Source: Dillenia suffruticosa
Lineage: Eukaryota; Streptophyta; Magnoliopsida; Dilleniales; Dilleniaceae
Assembly: GCA_033439265.1 (NCBI GenBank)
Contig: JAVTVX010000034.1
Coordinates: forward strand, 13,282,501-13,346,500
Reading direction: 5' to 3'
DNA length: 64,000 nt
Shown: positions 46,624-57,715 of the stretch, piece by piece
How positions within the stretch are numbered: position 1 is the stretch's first letter
Layout: each line of letters opens with the position of its first letter
Notes under the pieces: model-generated
The model's input: only the letters and a program-made list of their open reading frames with translations
The model's database searches: none
Told to the model about the DNA's origin: nothing
Position numbers and translations under genes: made by a program

Positions 46624-46640
<17 letters not shown>
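40927..46640 (+). repeat. purine/A-rich irregular tandem array with recurrent hairpin motif, 5.7 kb
   Basis: The plus strand is overwhelmingly A with G, made of GAAGGGTGAAAAAA, AAGAAGTAAAAAA and GAAACCCAAAAAAAG words. About 16 times it is interrupted by a 60-90-bp cassette: GGAACAGTAGCAAACTGTTC (a self-complementary hairpin) then CCATCCGA(T/G)GTGGCA, a C/T-rich patch (TCCCACTCCCCTCC) and CACTTGTTTCTTT(A/C)TATA. Cassettes lie near 41034, 41589, 41668, 42204, 42711, 43450, 43768, 43920, 44056, 44478, 44806, 45146, 45296, 45410, 45860 and 46536. Very long minus-strand Phe/Leu/Ser-rich frames (up to 353 codons) result from T-rich composition. Origin unknown; it abuts the broken gypsy RNase H. Confidence 0.85.
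43930..45600. repeat. direct duplication within the A-rich array, offset 1,342 bp
   Basis: The phrase CACTTGTTTCATATCTTAGA at 43999 recurs at 45341, and the following ~240 bp (AACAAGAAAGAAA.., CAACGTGGCATGTCCTCCCA.., (ATT)n, TTAATTAAGAAGTTT.., (TA)n) matches in order, with microsatellite length changes. Confidence 0.8.

Positions 46641-46650
<10 letters not shown>
46622..46650. repeat. (AT)n microsatellite at the right edge of the array
   Basis: About 29 bp of alternating AT directly after the last CACTTGTTCTTTTCTATAAT cassette. Confidence 0.9.
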
Positions 46651-46659
<9 letters not shown>

Positions 46660-46689
46660 GAGAGGTAATGAAAAAGTAGGGGTTATCAA

Positions 46690-46885
46690 TATTTGTTGGC
46701 GTATGTGGGAAGAATACCTTCATTTCTTAATTAGATCGGGAGTTCGACTTCTTCTGAGCATAGAAATAACAATGTTGGGAGACTTCCTCCTCAAAATGAG
46801 GCCCGACAGTCAGATTGGTTTGAATTAGTCAAGACGAAATGTCGGATACCCGACGGCAGGCCAGCCATGGGAAAAAAATAAAAAA
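46690..46885 (+). mobile_element. possible SINE (tRNA-like head, A-rich tail)
   Basis: GGGAGTTCGACTTC (about 46738) resembles a pol III box B; the conserved-looking body GAGGCCCGACAGTCAGATTGG and GTCGGATACCCGACGGCAGG follows, ending with GGGAAAAAAATAAAAAAC. The box A is weak. Recognition rests on general similarity to tRNA-derived plant SINEs, not on a named family. Confidence 0.35.
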
Positions 46886-48890
46886 CATAAGAGGAAGGAG
46901 AGGTAAGAAATAGGGGAAGAAAGAAGGAGAGAGAGGAAGTCCCCCCCACCGTTTGGGCTCTCAACGCTGGCCTCTGGGGGCCTTTGTTTAGGGCCCCTAA
47001 TGGGCCTAAATGCGTAGCCTCTGGTTGCTGACCATTATCCTTTCTAAGTGGCCCTGTTCTGGGATGGATTTCTGCTCGAGATTGGGCCACATTTCTGGGT
47101 CCATTTGGACCAGCTTTTGGGACCTATTTGGGCCAGGCTTAGGATACCTCTTGGGCCTTGATTATGGCTTCATGATGACGTATAGAGAGCATCTTTTTAT
47201 GGGCCAAAAATGGGCTACAAATGCTGGTATAGCCTGATTGGGTTCCAGCCAGATTGGCCCAGAATCCATGGCCTGATTCTGGGCTTTCTTTTGAGCAGTC
47301 AAAGCCTTTTCCTGGGCCAAGTTCTTGGGTCATCTAGGGCCCCTTTTCTTCTACCTTCTGTTGGACTCTAGCATAATTTCTTCATATGTTCATTGATGTC
47401 CAAGATGAGGCAATTTGGGGTCTCTGGCTCTTCCGGGTTTGGTGCGTCTCCCGATGTCATTTGGTTGGCACTTTCAACAAACATTATTTCATTTCTTGGA
47501 TATTTTATTCAGTGATTTGAGATTTTTAAATAGTAGAAAGGATAGAACTCTGAATTTTTTGTTCGTACACAATATTATGGTTTGTGTAACTATCATTCTT
47601 TATTTTTGGAAAATGATGGTTGCTATAAAAAGCATGAGATTTTGTTGTCTGCAAGACAAATTTATTTATTACGAGTGCTAAGTTTGTGTCATTTTACGCT
47701 AAAGATAATTTCCTTCGGCAAAGATACACCCACCTCACTCTATTTTTCCTTCTCTCAATTCCATCCCTAACAGAAATTCTAGGTTCCTAGAGCCAGTTGT
47801 ACATGTAATATATATGGGATATTGTAGTTTGATTTCTTGTTAGCTTTATTATGATTTCCATGAATCAAGTTCATGCAACTTAGGTGTTTAGATAGGGCTT
47901 TGCTCCATTTATGCTCCTTTCGTTCACCAATGTGGTGGTGGAGAATTACCAGTTAAATGTGCTTCCTGCCCCTAGGCGATCTAGGATGGTGGGGATATTT
48001 TCAGAGTTTGGTTTTGTTTTGTTTTTCTGTTTGTTTCTTTTATTTTTTATTTTTTTGTTCATTTTATTTTTGGTGTGGGTGGTGTAATTTGCTTTTTATC
48101 ATGTGAGTTTCACTTAATAAGGCTTTGTGTTTGTTTGTTGGGTGGCTGTTTGTGCAGCTGCCAAAACTTGGATCTCTTTTTCCTTGAGCTCTCATGATAA
48201 AATCATGTTTGCCTTTTCATAAAAAACCCTTGTAATTAGCTAACTCTCTAAGGTTAGGATTAGGACAATTAAAAACCATATTTAACTTGCAATATTTATA
48301 CCATGCCCCCAATAAATTTTCCACAACCATAACTTGCCATGAAGCCTTTTGTTGCATGGAGGCGTAGAACAAGCTATGGTGCTCGCATGAAAACAAATGA
48401 GGATAGCCGCTTCATTATCTCGAGGCAAGTAATGTCTACAAATACCAAGTAATGAAACAAGTGACTATGCAGGTTTAGAATAAGCTCGACTCATATGAGA
48501 GCTTTGCCATTTGGGTAGCTTTGTCAATGTGTCTATAATTTGATCAATGCCAGTTTTATCAACTTTGTGATATCTGAATACAATGGATTTTATTATTCCA
48601 AAAACAGATAAATTAGATTGTTAAAAAGTTGAATTTTTACTTTTGTTTTCAAAAATCTTACATTTATGGATGTCACTAAATATATGGCTTGATAAATATG
48701 AATTAGCAATAAGTGGAATACAACAAAAGTAAAGAAATAAAGATAGAAAACTAGAGAGACAACAATTTTTAAAGAGAATTTATCACTGTGCTTGCTTTCT
48801 TTCCTCATCGAAGTCTTCCACACCAAATTCACTATAGATTCAATGATCAATGAAAAAATTTTTGTTACCAAACTATCTCACTTGATCCGC
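46886..48890. other. unassigned region, GGGCC-rich then T-rich
   Basis: Positions 46960-47340 have many GGGCC and TGGGCC words (TATTTGGGCCAGGC, CCTCTTGGGCCTTG), like some plant LTR or promoter regions. Positions 48000-48160 are T/G-rich and end TTTCACTTAATAAGGCTTTG, possibly a LINE 3' end. No open frame here has recognisable protein features. Confidence 0.4.
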
Positions 48891-49847
48891 CATTAACACA
48901 AACCTACAAGTGTCTGTGTTCATATAATAATAATAAATTTGAAAAATAACTTGTAAAATTAATAAATTCAATGTGTTACAGGTAAGTGCAGAAACAAATA
49001 ATAAATTGCGATTCGAGGCCAATGAATTCAAGTTGTCTATTTGAGGCAATTTTGCTTTCTCTCCGGTAATAAAGGTTGTTGAGTAATTGTCTACTAGGGT
49101 AGAATAGATATTCTCTATTATGAACCAAATTCTATGGCGAGTATCATAGATAATGAGAACATATATGAATCTATACTTATACTTCTGACCGTTTGATTAT
49201 ACTATTGAAAAGCCACGGAATCAATAAATAGTATGATTGAAAAGCCAACAATCACCAGCGTCATATGTCAATCTCTTAATTAAAATTTTAAATTTGAATT
49301 TTAGAAATAGAAAAATAGATGCGAGTATTGTCATCTTCTAAATTGAGTCACGTGAGATTTGAATTGAATTAATCAGATTTTTAAATTGAATAATATATTG
49401 ATCAGAAAGTTATCAAATCAACTATTTGAATACTCCATCTTTACAAATACAACTGAGATATTAATTATAATTAATATTAGTAATTGTATTAATTAAAAAT
49501 ATAAGTAATTATCGCATTAACTTATTTGGCTAGGTAGTCACCCTTTCGCAAAAGTGGGGTGTTCGTTGGAGTTCAACCCAAAGGAAATTGTTTCAAACTT
49601 GGGCTTTTTACATCCATATGATATGAAATGGAATCTATGATTATTCATCAAAGAATAATTGTATCACGATAAGTAATCAATGACTTTAAACTTTTACTAA
49701 TGAGATCTAGAAATCCACTTTGGCCATGAACACTGCATGGTTTCACTACTGTCTTGGAGAATTCACCATGAAATTCTTATAGAAGCGGCCACTTTTAACA
49801 TTCACATAGGTGATTCCATAGTTGGCATACCCCCAAGCATCGAAATC
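48891..49847 (-). mobile_element. left remnant of an older antisense copia element
   Basis: The sequence just left of the copia-2 target site (49680-49847) continues directly into 56867 onward once copia-2 and one AAATC duplicate are removed; both look like the 3' untranslated part of a minus-strand copia whose RNase H lies at 57150-57474. The left end is not defined and the region left of about 49540 is uncertain. Confidence 0.4.
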
Positions 49848-50341
49848 TGTTGGAATTTTAGGATTTTCATGTACAGCGGAAGCATACAATAATTTTCAGA
49901 AAAATAAATTAGATCGGGTATAAGATACCTCAATACGTAGAATCTTCAAAGTCAATCAAGCGGCACGTTCTTGATCCAATTTCGCGGTCGGGATGGTGAT
50001 CACAAGGTTAGTCGAATCACCACCACAGTGTCACAACGCCGCAACCCTCATGTCCGGTGAATCGCTTGACGATGGGAGATTTTCCTACGCGAAAATCTCC
50101 ATCCCTCTCTCTATTTTCTCTCTCTAGAGGATTGTGTGAAACCCTAACCATGGTCTCCTTCTCATGGTTACTGTTCACGTGGGGCAAGGAAGGAGAAGAC
50201 ACTCATTCACATGGTATCTTTTTGGCTCAATTAGGTTTAATTGGGGAGTTACCCATTTGGTGGTTGGTTAATTGATAATTAAGGATGGGAGTTACCCCAT
50301 TCCTTAATTACCCAAATGCCCATAATGGGCATATTCCTACA
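49848..50341 (-). repeat. copia-2 LTR, left copy (3' LTR)
   Basis: 494 bp; compared by eye with the right copy there are about 19 differences, nearly all transitions, with no length change. Confidence 0.92.
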
Positions 50342-52099
50342 TCTCCCACTTGCACATGAGGGCATTTTACTTCCGTCAATCACAAGATCGCAACTCATGC
50401 GATCTATCGCATCACCCTGCTGGACCTTCATACTGGATTGGGCGTCGTGCGACCGACGAGTGCACCTGCAAGCAAAAACTTCTCGATACACCTGTTAGGA
50501 TGATCGAGGAGTCACCGTTAGTATAAAAATAACTCGCTATACCTCAGACTCAATGCATTTACATCCATTGAGCTACTTTTCTCATTGAAAGTGATCCCCA
50601 ATCAATTTGCTCGACTATGTATTCACCATTATGTTTGAATCCCAACATGGATTAACATAACAGGTCGACCTGTGAATACATGATAATGATGTAATGTCTA
50701 TTGGCCTTCCTTTTCCCAAACTCGAATCTATCGGTCTCAATTCAGCTGCTTTCCTAGACCTGCCTCTTAGACCTCAATTTATCTTCCGGGCCATAGGTAA
50801 ACAGACTAAAATAGCAATACTGAACCAAGACTTCTAGAGACAGCCGAAAGTAATAAGGGCATAAGAGATCCCACCCAATGGATCTCAGGTCTCACACAGT
50901 GGGAACGGGGATCAAGATCAAACTATGGTCTCAAATAATAGCTCCCACTGTCCCATGGTCGTCTCATCACACGTGGTATGAAATACGTGCCACAGTGTTA
51001 TTCCCCCATCTCTCAAAGGGCATATGTCAGATTTCTCTAATACTGTACAGGTACGGGACTCAGTCTACACATAAGACTTTACCCAGAGATCTCAGAGAGA
51101 GCATCTCAGAGACAATATCACAAATCGCAGGTGATATCTGAGATCTCAAACCTGGCTACTTACAGGCAACATGGATGTGGGTATTTCCATGTCGGTCATA
51201 TCGCATATAACCTCATCCTGAACACATATCAGGGCGACTTATGTTCTAGTAAGGCTACTCTCAAAGTCTCTTATAACTAGAATTCGTCTCATCTCCGCTC
51301 ACTCAAAGTCAGAGGTGGTCACTCGTGTGAGAGAGTCGACTACGTCTGCCTGACACATCTTTTATCACAAGATCACAATATATGACAATAAATAGTGTAT
51401 GAAATACATATGTGACCCAATAATGCATGCATGTCATATATTTCAATAAGCATCTATAACAATATATAATGAGAAATGAAAAAATACATTAAACCCAATG
51501 ATTCCTTATCTCACAAAGGAATCTCTCACAACGGGTTTTCTGAAGAGATCAGCTCTCATGCTGAATGTCAAGGTATACTTAGATGTCACAATACCCTTCT
51601 CGGTAATATCTCTCACAAAGTGGTTTTCGGTATCAATGTGTTTGGCTTTGTTATTACACTTAGGGTCTCATTTGTTGACAGTATCGGTCTGATTATCACA
51701 ATAATTATCATTGACCTCCCAACTTTTGCCACGACCCCTAAGTCTATCAGAAAATTTTTGAAGCCAACCATCTTATGAACTGCAATTGAGCATACTACAA
51801 GCTCAGTCTCTATCGTAAATAGAGATATAGAGATATACAGGTTCTCTTCTTACTCCCAGTCAGTATCTGAATCCCAATCACAAAACGCAAATTACCTCAT
51901 CCGTAACACATGGAGAGGTCCGCAATTCAAATGAGATATTTCAGAATCATTTTTCACTACTCTCCAGTGATCCCTTCCAGGATTCTATTAATACCTACTC
52001 ACCAGATCGACCATAAAATAAACGTCTGGTCATGTATGCCTCATCGCATACATCAAACTGTATATCGCACGTGTATACCTCATAGCATACACTAGAAAT

Positions 52100-52830
52100 G
52101 TATTTTGCACTGGAATAAGGGATTCTGCTCATCTCCCTTATTTCTTTATAAATTCTAGGGCATGTGTCAAGATTCAGATCTTTTTACCTTTAGCGATTAG
52201 AGTATCTTTTAGGTTGTCATCGCTTTTCTCGAAATGCTCAAGAATCTACCTGATGTAAAACTCTTGTTAAAGAGTCAACACTATTCTCAAGCGATCCCTA
52301 TGGATCCAAAATCTGAGAATGAACTAAAACCTTATAACCATGTTACAATGGTCATTGGATACTCTCTGTTGTTCCCGGCCAACAGTATGTCACCTACATA
52401 TGAGAACAAGGAGTCATCTGGACGTATCAGATAGCTGCAATGATCATACTCATCATTACAAAACCATAAGATATCACCTTCTCGTGAAATCTCAAGCGCC
52501 GCTGTCTAGATGATGGCTTAAGATCGTATTTTGATTTCTAAAATCAATAGACCTTATCCACCTGATCTACTAGAACGAACCCAGAGGGATGCTCTATGTA
52601 GATCGCCTCATCTAGACTTCCACTACGAAAGCGGTCTTTACGTCCTTGTGATGTGACTCTTAATCCATGTTTGTGACAGTCGCTAAAAGATAAACGGATC
52701 GAGATAAATTGGACTATGACTCATCGATAGTCCACCCCTCAGTCTAAGTGTAACCCTTGGTTACTAGACGGGTTATTTACCTCTTCATCAATCCGTTCAC
52801 TTTTATCTTGACTTTGAGAACCTACTTGTT
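52100..52830 (-). pseudogene. copia-2 reverse transcriptase relic
   Basis: Minus-strand translation around 52490-52350 gives ISYGF in one frame and then [15 protein letters not shown] in the next; the catalytic YVDD has become YVGD. Other RT pieces are scattered over all three frames. Confidence 0.7.
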
Positions 52831-54497
52831 CCCAATAGTCCTTCCGCCCTTAGGCAAATTAACTAGGTCCCAGACCCCGTTGATTCTCATCAATTTATTC
52901 TCTTCATTTATGGCCTTCAATAAACGGTCTTTTGCATTTTTCTCAAGAGTCTCTTGGACCGTTTTAGATTTCTCATCATCTTCTAAAGTCGTAACGAGGG
53001 TCTGACCCTCAATCGAGAAACAACGTTTAAATACGCATTCTCGATACTCTTAGGAAGAGAGAAAAATCTTTACCTCTTGATGGATCGCTCCCACTGAGAT
53101 CAAAATCCGTAGTGGATTCTTGTATCCCGCCGCTGGGCTCCCCGAGCCACTAGACTCATCCATCGCCTAAAAGGTAAGGTCCAAATTGATTTCACATCTC
53201 TTAGGGAAATCATTCTCAAGAAATATAGTATTACGAGACTCAATCTCGATTATAGTGCCGTCCGTATTCGCTTAGGAACACGTATTTTCTCGTGGGCCTA
53301 ACTCACCGTGTGAATGCGAGAAATCGCGGCACAATCCCATAACCTCAAGTAGCTAAGGTCAGGCTGCCTCTCTGTCCAAAGCTCAAATGGGGAACTGACT
53401 AATAGTCTGTAGTTTCATAATACTCTTCTCGAGACAGAGCCCCATGTGTAGTTTAGACAAATACTTGCATCCCCGCTCGGTTCTAAGAGTCTCTACTCTC
53501 AAATCTAACTGATTCTCAATCTCGCTTATGAACCTCCTGAAACAGTCTAATGCCTCAGACTTATGCGAGATTAGATAGATGAACCGAAACGCACTTAAGC
53601 GTCTATAAGCATCATTTTCTACACAACTCTATTTCCAGCTCTCATGCTTATAAGACCACAAGAAAAGGAAGACACAATGGTCTAACTGCAATGGAGTCCC
53701 AGCTCCATTGCATTGCCAAATGGTTTTCTTTTCGTCATTTTGCTCGCTAGGCAAAATTCACATACGGGTAACTCGAATCTAGTTAGCGGGTCTAATAAAT
53801 CTCTCGCTACTAACCGATTCATCATTGTTTACCCTATGTGTCTAAGTCTACTATGTCATTCATTTACATCATCATCTACGCAATCAGATGTAAAGATAAT
53901 AGTAGAATGACAAAAAATCATTAAAAGGAGCAGTACCCAGTGCATACAATTCATCATTATCGTATTAAAAACAAATGAATAATTTCACGCATATCCTAGT
54001 CAATTTTAGACAAGGTACTAAATTGATTATCGTATTAAAAACAAAGGAATAATTTCACACATATCCTAGTCAATTTTAAACAATGTACTAAATTGTAGAT
54101 CCGTCGAATGCCTACAATATTGAGAACGTCATAGCAAGTATCGTTCCCTCTGACAACGACAAATGCTCTGTCCTTAACGTAAATCCTCCAAACTTAAGGA
54201 TTCACTTGACGGAACTATATTTACGCACTCCTGTCTCGAGTTACGTGGTCGGTTGCTCCTGATTTCAAAGGAGAGAAATCAACGAGTATTATAGTGAATG
54301 AGACAAATCTCAAATCACGTAAAGAAGAAGGATATTAATTTCTACTCGTCACGCTCACGAGCGAAATGACCAAATCTACCTCAAACGTAGCAATTTACTT
54401 TGGTCTAATCAAATTCCTTCTTCTTGCGTTCTTGTACCTCATTGTCTGTTTTCTCGGATGATTTTTATTACCTGGATCTCAAGTCTCGTTCATATGC

Positions 54498-54911
54498 TTA
54501 TACTATTGGCTTAGCGCCGGAGAAGTCCTTACTCAACTCCTCTGAATTAACATGACTTGAGTGTGGCCTACTCGCCACTAAGTGCTCCTCATCGAACTCA
54601 CGATACGTATTCATGTCAACGAAAGCACGAATACTTTCGTCAAATGTGAGATAGGATTTCACGGTTTCCCATGAATCAGGTAAAAACTGGATCATATCCA
54701 GTACCTAAATTCCATTCGAAATTTGCTTGTCCGTATATCTTAACTCGGTGATCATACTCGACATTTGCCTCATTGTATGATTAGCCATTTTCTTCTGCAT
54801 CCTCACATTAGGAGCCGAAGAGAGCAACACAATGCTCTTATGGGACAAGACGAACCGACATTTCCATAGGATATGACTCGTAGAACGAGATTTAGTAATC
54901 GTACATGCCAC
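54498..54911 (-). pseudogene. copia-2 gag region
   Basis: The frame 54695-54498 reads MIQFLPDSWETVKSYLTF then DMNTYREFDEEHLVA, the UBN2-type copia Gag, and matches the copia-1 Gag relic ([10 protein letters not shown].., [11 protein letters not shown]). Its upstream neighbour (54911-54705) continues the domain in another frame. Confidence 0.75.
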
Positions 54912-55379
54912 TGATAAGTATTGCCCTAACTTGGCAATTATTTTCTACCATGTACGATAGGTCCCTTTATCTCGTATACCCTAAGACGCGGTGCCCACCC
55001 TGGGGCCCATCATCTCTTGCCTCAGATTCCCGTTAGATTTTACCTCTCGAAAATAAACTGAATTAACTGATAAAATCATGCAGATCACATCATTCAGTTT
55101 ACTCTCCTTGCAAAAATTTAATACGACAGTTCTCAACGCATTAAGAGAAATAGTTGTGACTTGGAAATGCTTATTATCATATTTTTGTACGCCCTACGAA
55201 TCATCAAGACCAAAATGACTTGAGTACAGACTCCAAAGCGAGCGTATGAGTCAACGGACACCATACACCACAACTCGGAATCGCATCTTACCATTTGGAC
55301 TTTGATTCGGCATACAAAAACCCACAAAAAGTCACATTTATGGATATAAGACCCCCAAAAAATTGAAAAAATTCAATTT

Positions 55380-55870
55380 TAAGCGACTTCACGCGCCGCA
55401 CGGGGTTCACACGCTCCGTTGCTCGCCGGCGGTTCGCTCCATACGCCGCCACGCACCTCTACGCGCTGGCAGCGGCCTGTCGCACGTGCCAGACGCGCGG
55501 CGCGCCTCACACGCGCCGCCACGCGCCTGGCGCGGCTTGGCTCACGCGCGCCCAGTCGCGGCGCGCGGCTCATGCGCCTTCACGTGCTGAGCCGCTTGAG
55601 CCGGGTCAGACCGGGTCGGTCAACGGGTCAGGGTTGACCCGACCGCCCGGTCAACGGATCCGGGTCCGACCCAGTCAAGTCGGTTTGCGGGTCGGACCGG
55701 TCAGGGTCCGACCCGAACGCTGCCTGCCCTGCTTCAGCGCCTGTGTGGCGCGTGCACTACACGCACCTGCCAGACGCTCCTTCTCGCGTGCCCGTGGGTA
55801 TGGGCCGGTTCTTCTTCGCCCGACGGGTTCTGCAACGGGTATTTCGACTTGGCATCTGGAAAACACGAAT
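55380..55870. repeat. GC-rich leader block of copia-2
   Basis: About 490 bp rich in CACGCGCC, GCGCGG and GGGTC(A/G)GACCGG words (GTCAACGGGTCAGGGTTGAC is one). It lies between the gag region and the primer-binding site, and has a shorter counterpart in copia-1 (27060-27540). Open frames in it are Arg/Ala-rich on both strands and not regarded as genes. Confidence 0.65.
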
Positions 55871-56372
55871 CCGGCTGTTTTTTCTTGCATTTTTTGACTG
55901 GAAAAAATTTTTGGGCATCCTCCAAACATCCTACACTCGATTTTAGGAGGATTCAAGCCCAAAAATAGTGGAAATCAACCACCCCAGTCGTGGCCCTCCG
56001 CGGCCATTCGGAAATCCCGGTTTCCGGCACCCAAAACACACAATAAAAGATATAAAACTGTAGATCTAGATGTAAGGAACACTCTTATAACATTTTCATG
56101 CATGGATCCGCCCTCTAAAGCCACAGATCTAAGGTTTTTATGTCCGTACTGTCGCAAACTTCGACCGGACTTTTCATGGCCCAAACATGCTCGGAAAATT
56201 AAACAAAAAATATATTTGTAATCCCTGGGCCATGGGTATTCCTACGGTGTTCTCGGATTCACGAAACTCATCCGTGATCCGGACCCCAAAATTTTATACC
56301 CTATATTTTTATACCCGAAAAAACAAATCCGAAAAATTATTTTTCCTAATCCAACGAATGCTCTGATACCAA

Positions 56373-56866
56373 TGTTGGAATTTTAGGATTCTCATGCACA
56401 TCGGAAGCATACAATAATTTTTGGAAAAATAAATTAGATCGGGTATAGGGTACCTCAATACGTAGAATCTTCAAAGTCAATCAAGCGGCACGTCCTTGAT
56501 CTGATTTCGCGGTCGGGATGGTGATCACAAGGTTAGTCGAATCACCACCACAGTGTCACAATGCCGCAACCCTCATGTCCGATGAATCGCTTGACGATGG
56601 GAGATTTTCGTACGCGAAAATCTCCATCCCTCTCTCTATTTTCTCTCTCTAGAGGATTGTGTGAAACCCTAGCCATGGTCTCCTTCTCATGGTTACTGTT
56701 CACGTGAGGCAAGGAAGGAGAAGACACTCATTCACATGATATCTTTTTGGCTCAATTAGGTTTAATTGGAGAGTTACCCATTTGGTGGTTGGTTAATTGG
56801 TAATTAAGGATAGGAGTTACCCCATTCCTTAATTACCCAAATGCCCATAATGGGCATATTCCTACA
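56373..56866 (-). repeat. copia-2 LTR, right copy (5' LTR)
   Basis: 494 bp with TG..CA ends; the primer-binding site lies one base to its left on the plus strand, so this is the promoter-bearing 5' LTR of the minus-strand element. Confidence 0.92.
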
Positions 56867-57149
56867 AAATCATTAAAGGCAAGGTCTCATCATAGAAACT
56901 GGTATGAGGTTTAAGATGACTCCGAGAGTGTTTACACTAACATCATAGCGTAGTTGTCCATTGAAACTAAATCTTGGGATCTCCGGTCCTCTAGGTTAGT
57001 TTATCACTATGATGACTTATTAATAAGCCCCCAAACTCTTTCCTCTTTATGAACTTTCTATCAACTCTCTAGTTAAGTCTCTGGTTTGCGAATCTACAAT
57101 ATAATCTCTTAACTTTACAAAGTCAAACGTGATAATTTCATTACAAAGC

Positions 57150-57474
57150 AGCTGTCTAACAAAATCATTCTCTGATGAATGTGTTTAGACTTTTCATTTT
57201 ACGAAACATTAGTTACTCTTCCAATTGTTGCTTAACTATCACAGTGTGTACAAACAGCAAGCATTGGTTTAGGCTAGTTTGGAATGTCCTCTAAAAAACT
57301 CTAAGTCCACTCAATCTCTTCACAAGCTTTATCTAATTAATAAATTCAGATTCTATATTGGACCTTATGCACGTTTGTTTGGATGATTTCCAAGATACTA
57401 TAACACTACCACGTGTGAATACATATTCACTTGTGTACTTTGTATCTTCTGTGCCACTAATCCAATTTGCACAA
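57150..57474 (-). pseudogene. RNase H of an older antisense copia element
   Basis: Minus-strand translation from 57473 reads [20 protein letters not shown] and [21 protein letters not shown], the Ty1/copia RNase H signature (D-A-N-W-I.., SWKSSKQ, E-S-E-F-I). It then decays through stops and shifts (KQQLEE, FRKMKSLNTFIR). The 3' untranslated sequence follows to 56867 and resumes at 49847 beyond copia-2. The upstream part was displaced by or lost at the LTR at 57475. Confidence 0.75.
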
Positions 57475-57715
57475 TGTTGAATTATGTAGACTTATTAAAA
57501 AAGTTATGAAAGTTGTGTGATTGTGTGATTTTTTTGGATAATTTTCTTATTTCTAGGATTTTTGGTTAGTTGTATATATAAATTCATGTAGTTACCTTTT
57601 TTGTAGGGATTTAGTTTTTATTTCTTAGGTGTCAATATTGTGTATAAAATTACGTGTTGCAATCTGTTCGATTCAATTAAGAAATTCATTTCTTTCTTAA
57701 TTATGTTTCTTCACA
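57475..57715 (+). repeat. copia-3 5' LTR, about 241 bp
   Basis: Starts TGTTGAATTATGTAG, contains AGTTGTATATATAAATTC (TATA-like), and ends TTATGTTTCTTCACA. The primer-binding site CGGTATTAGAGC follows at 57716, two mismatches from the usual copia site. Confidence 0.75.

Larger units (their letters stand above)
49848..56866 (-). mobile_element. Ty1/copia LTR retrotransposon (copia-2), full structure, decayed coding region
   Basis: LTRs of exactly 494 bp (49848-50341 and 56373-56866) begin TGTTGGAATTTTAGGATT and end ATATTCCTACA, flanked by a perfect AAATC duplication (49843-49847, 56867-56871). The primer-binding site reads TGGTATCAGAGC on the minus strand (56371-56360), and a purine tract AAGTGGGAGA abuts the other LTR. 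Along the minus strand: a GC-rich leader, gag (54911-54498), a CCHC knuckle (about 54420-54360), integrase (about 53770-53300), reverse transcriptase (about 52830-52100) and RNase H (about 51780-51480, AKHIDTENHFVRDI). Many stops and frameshifts. It is clearly related to copia-1 in LTR and protein. Confidence 0.93.
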
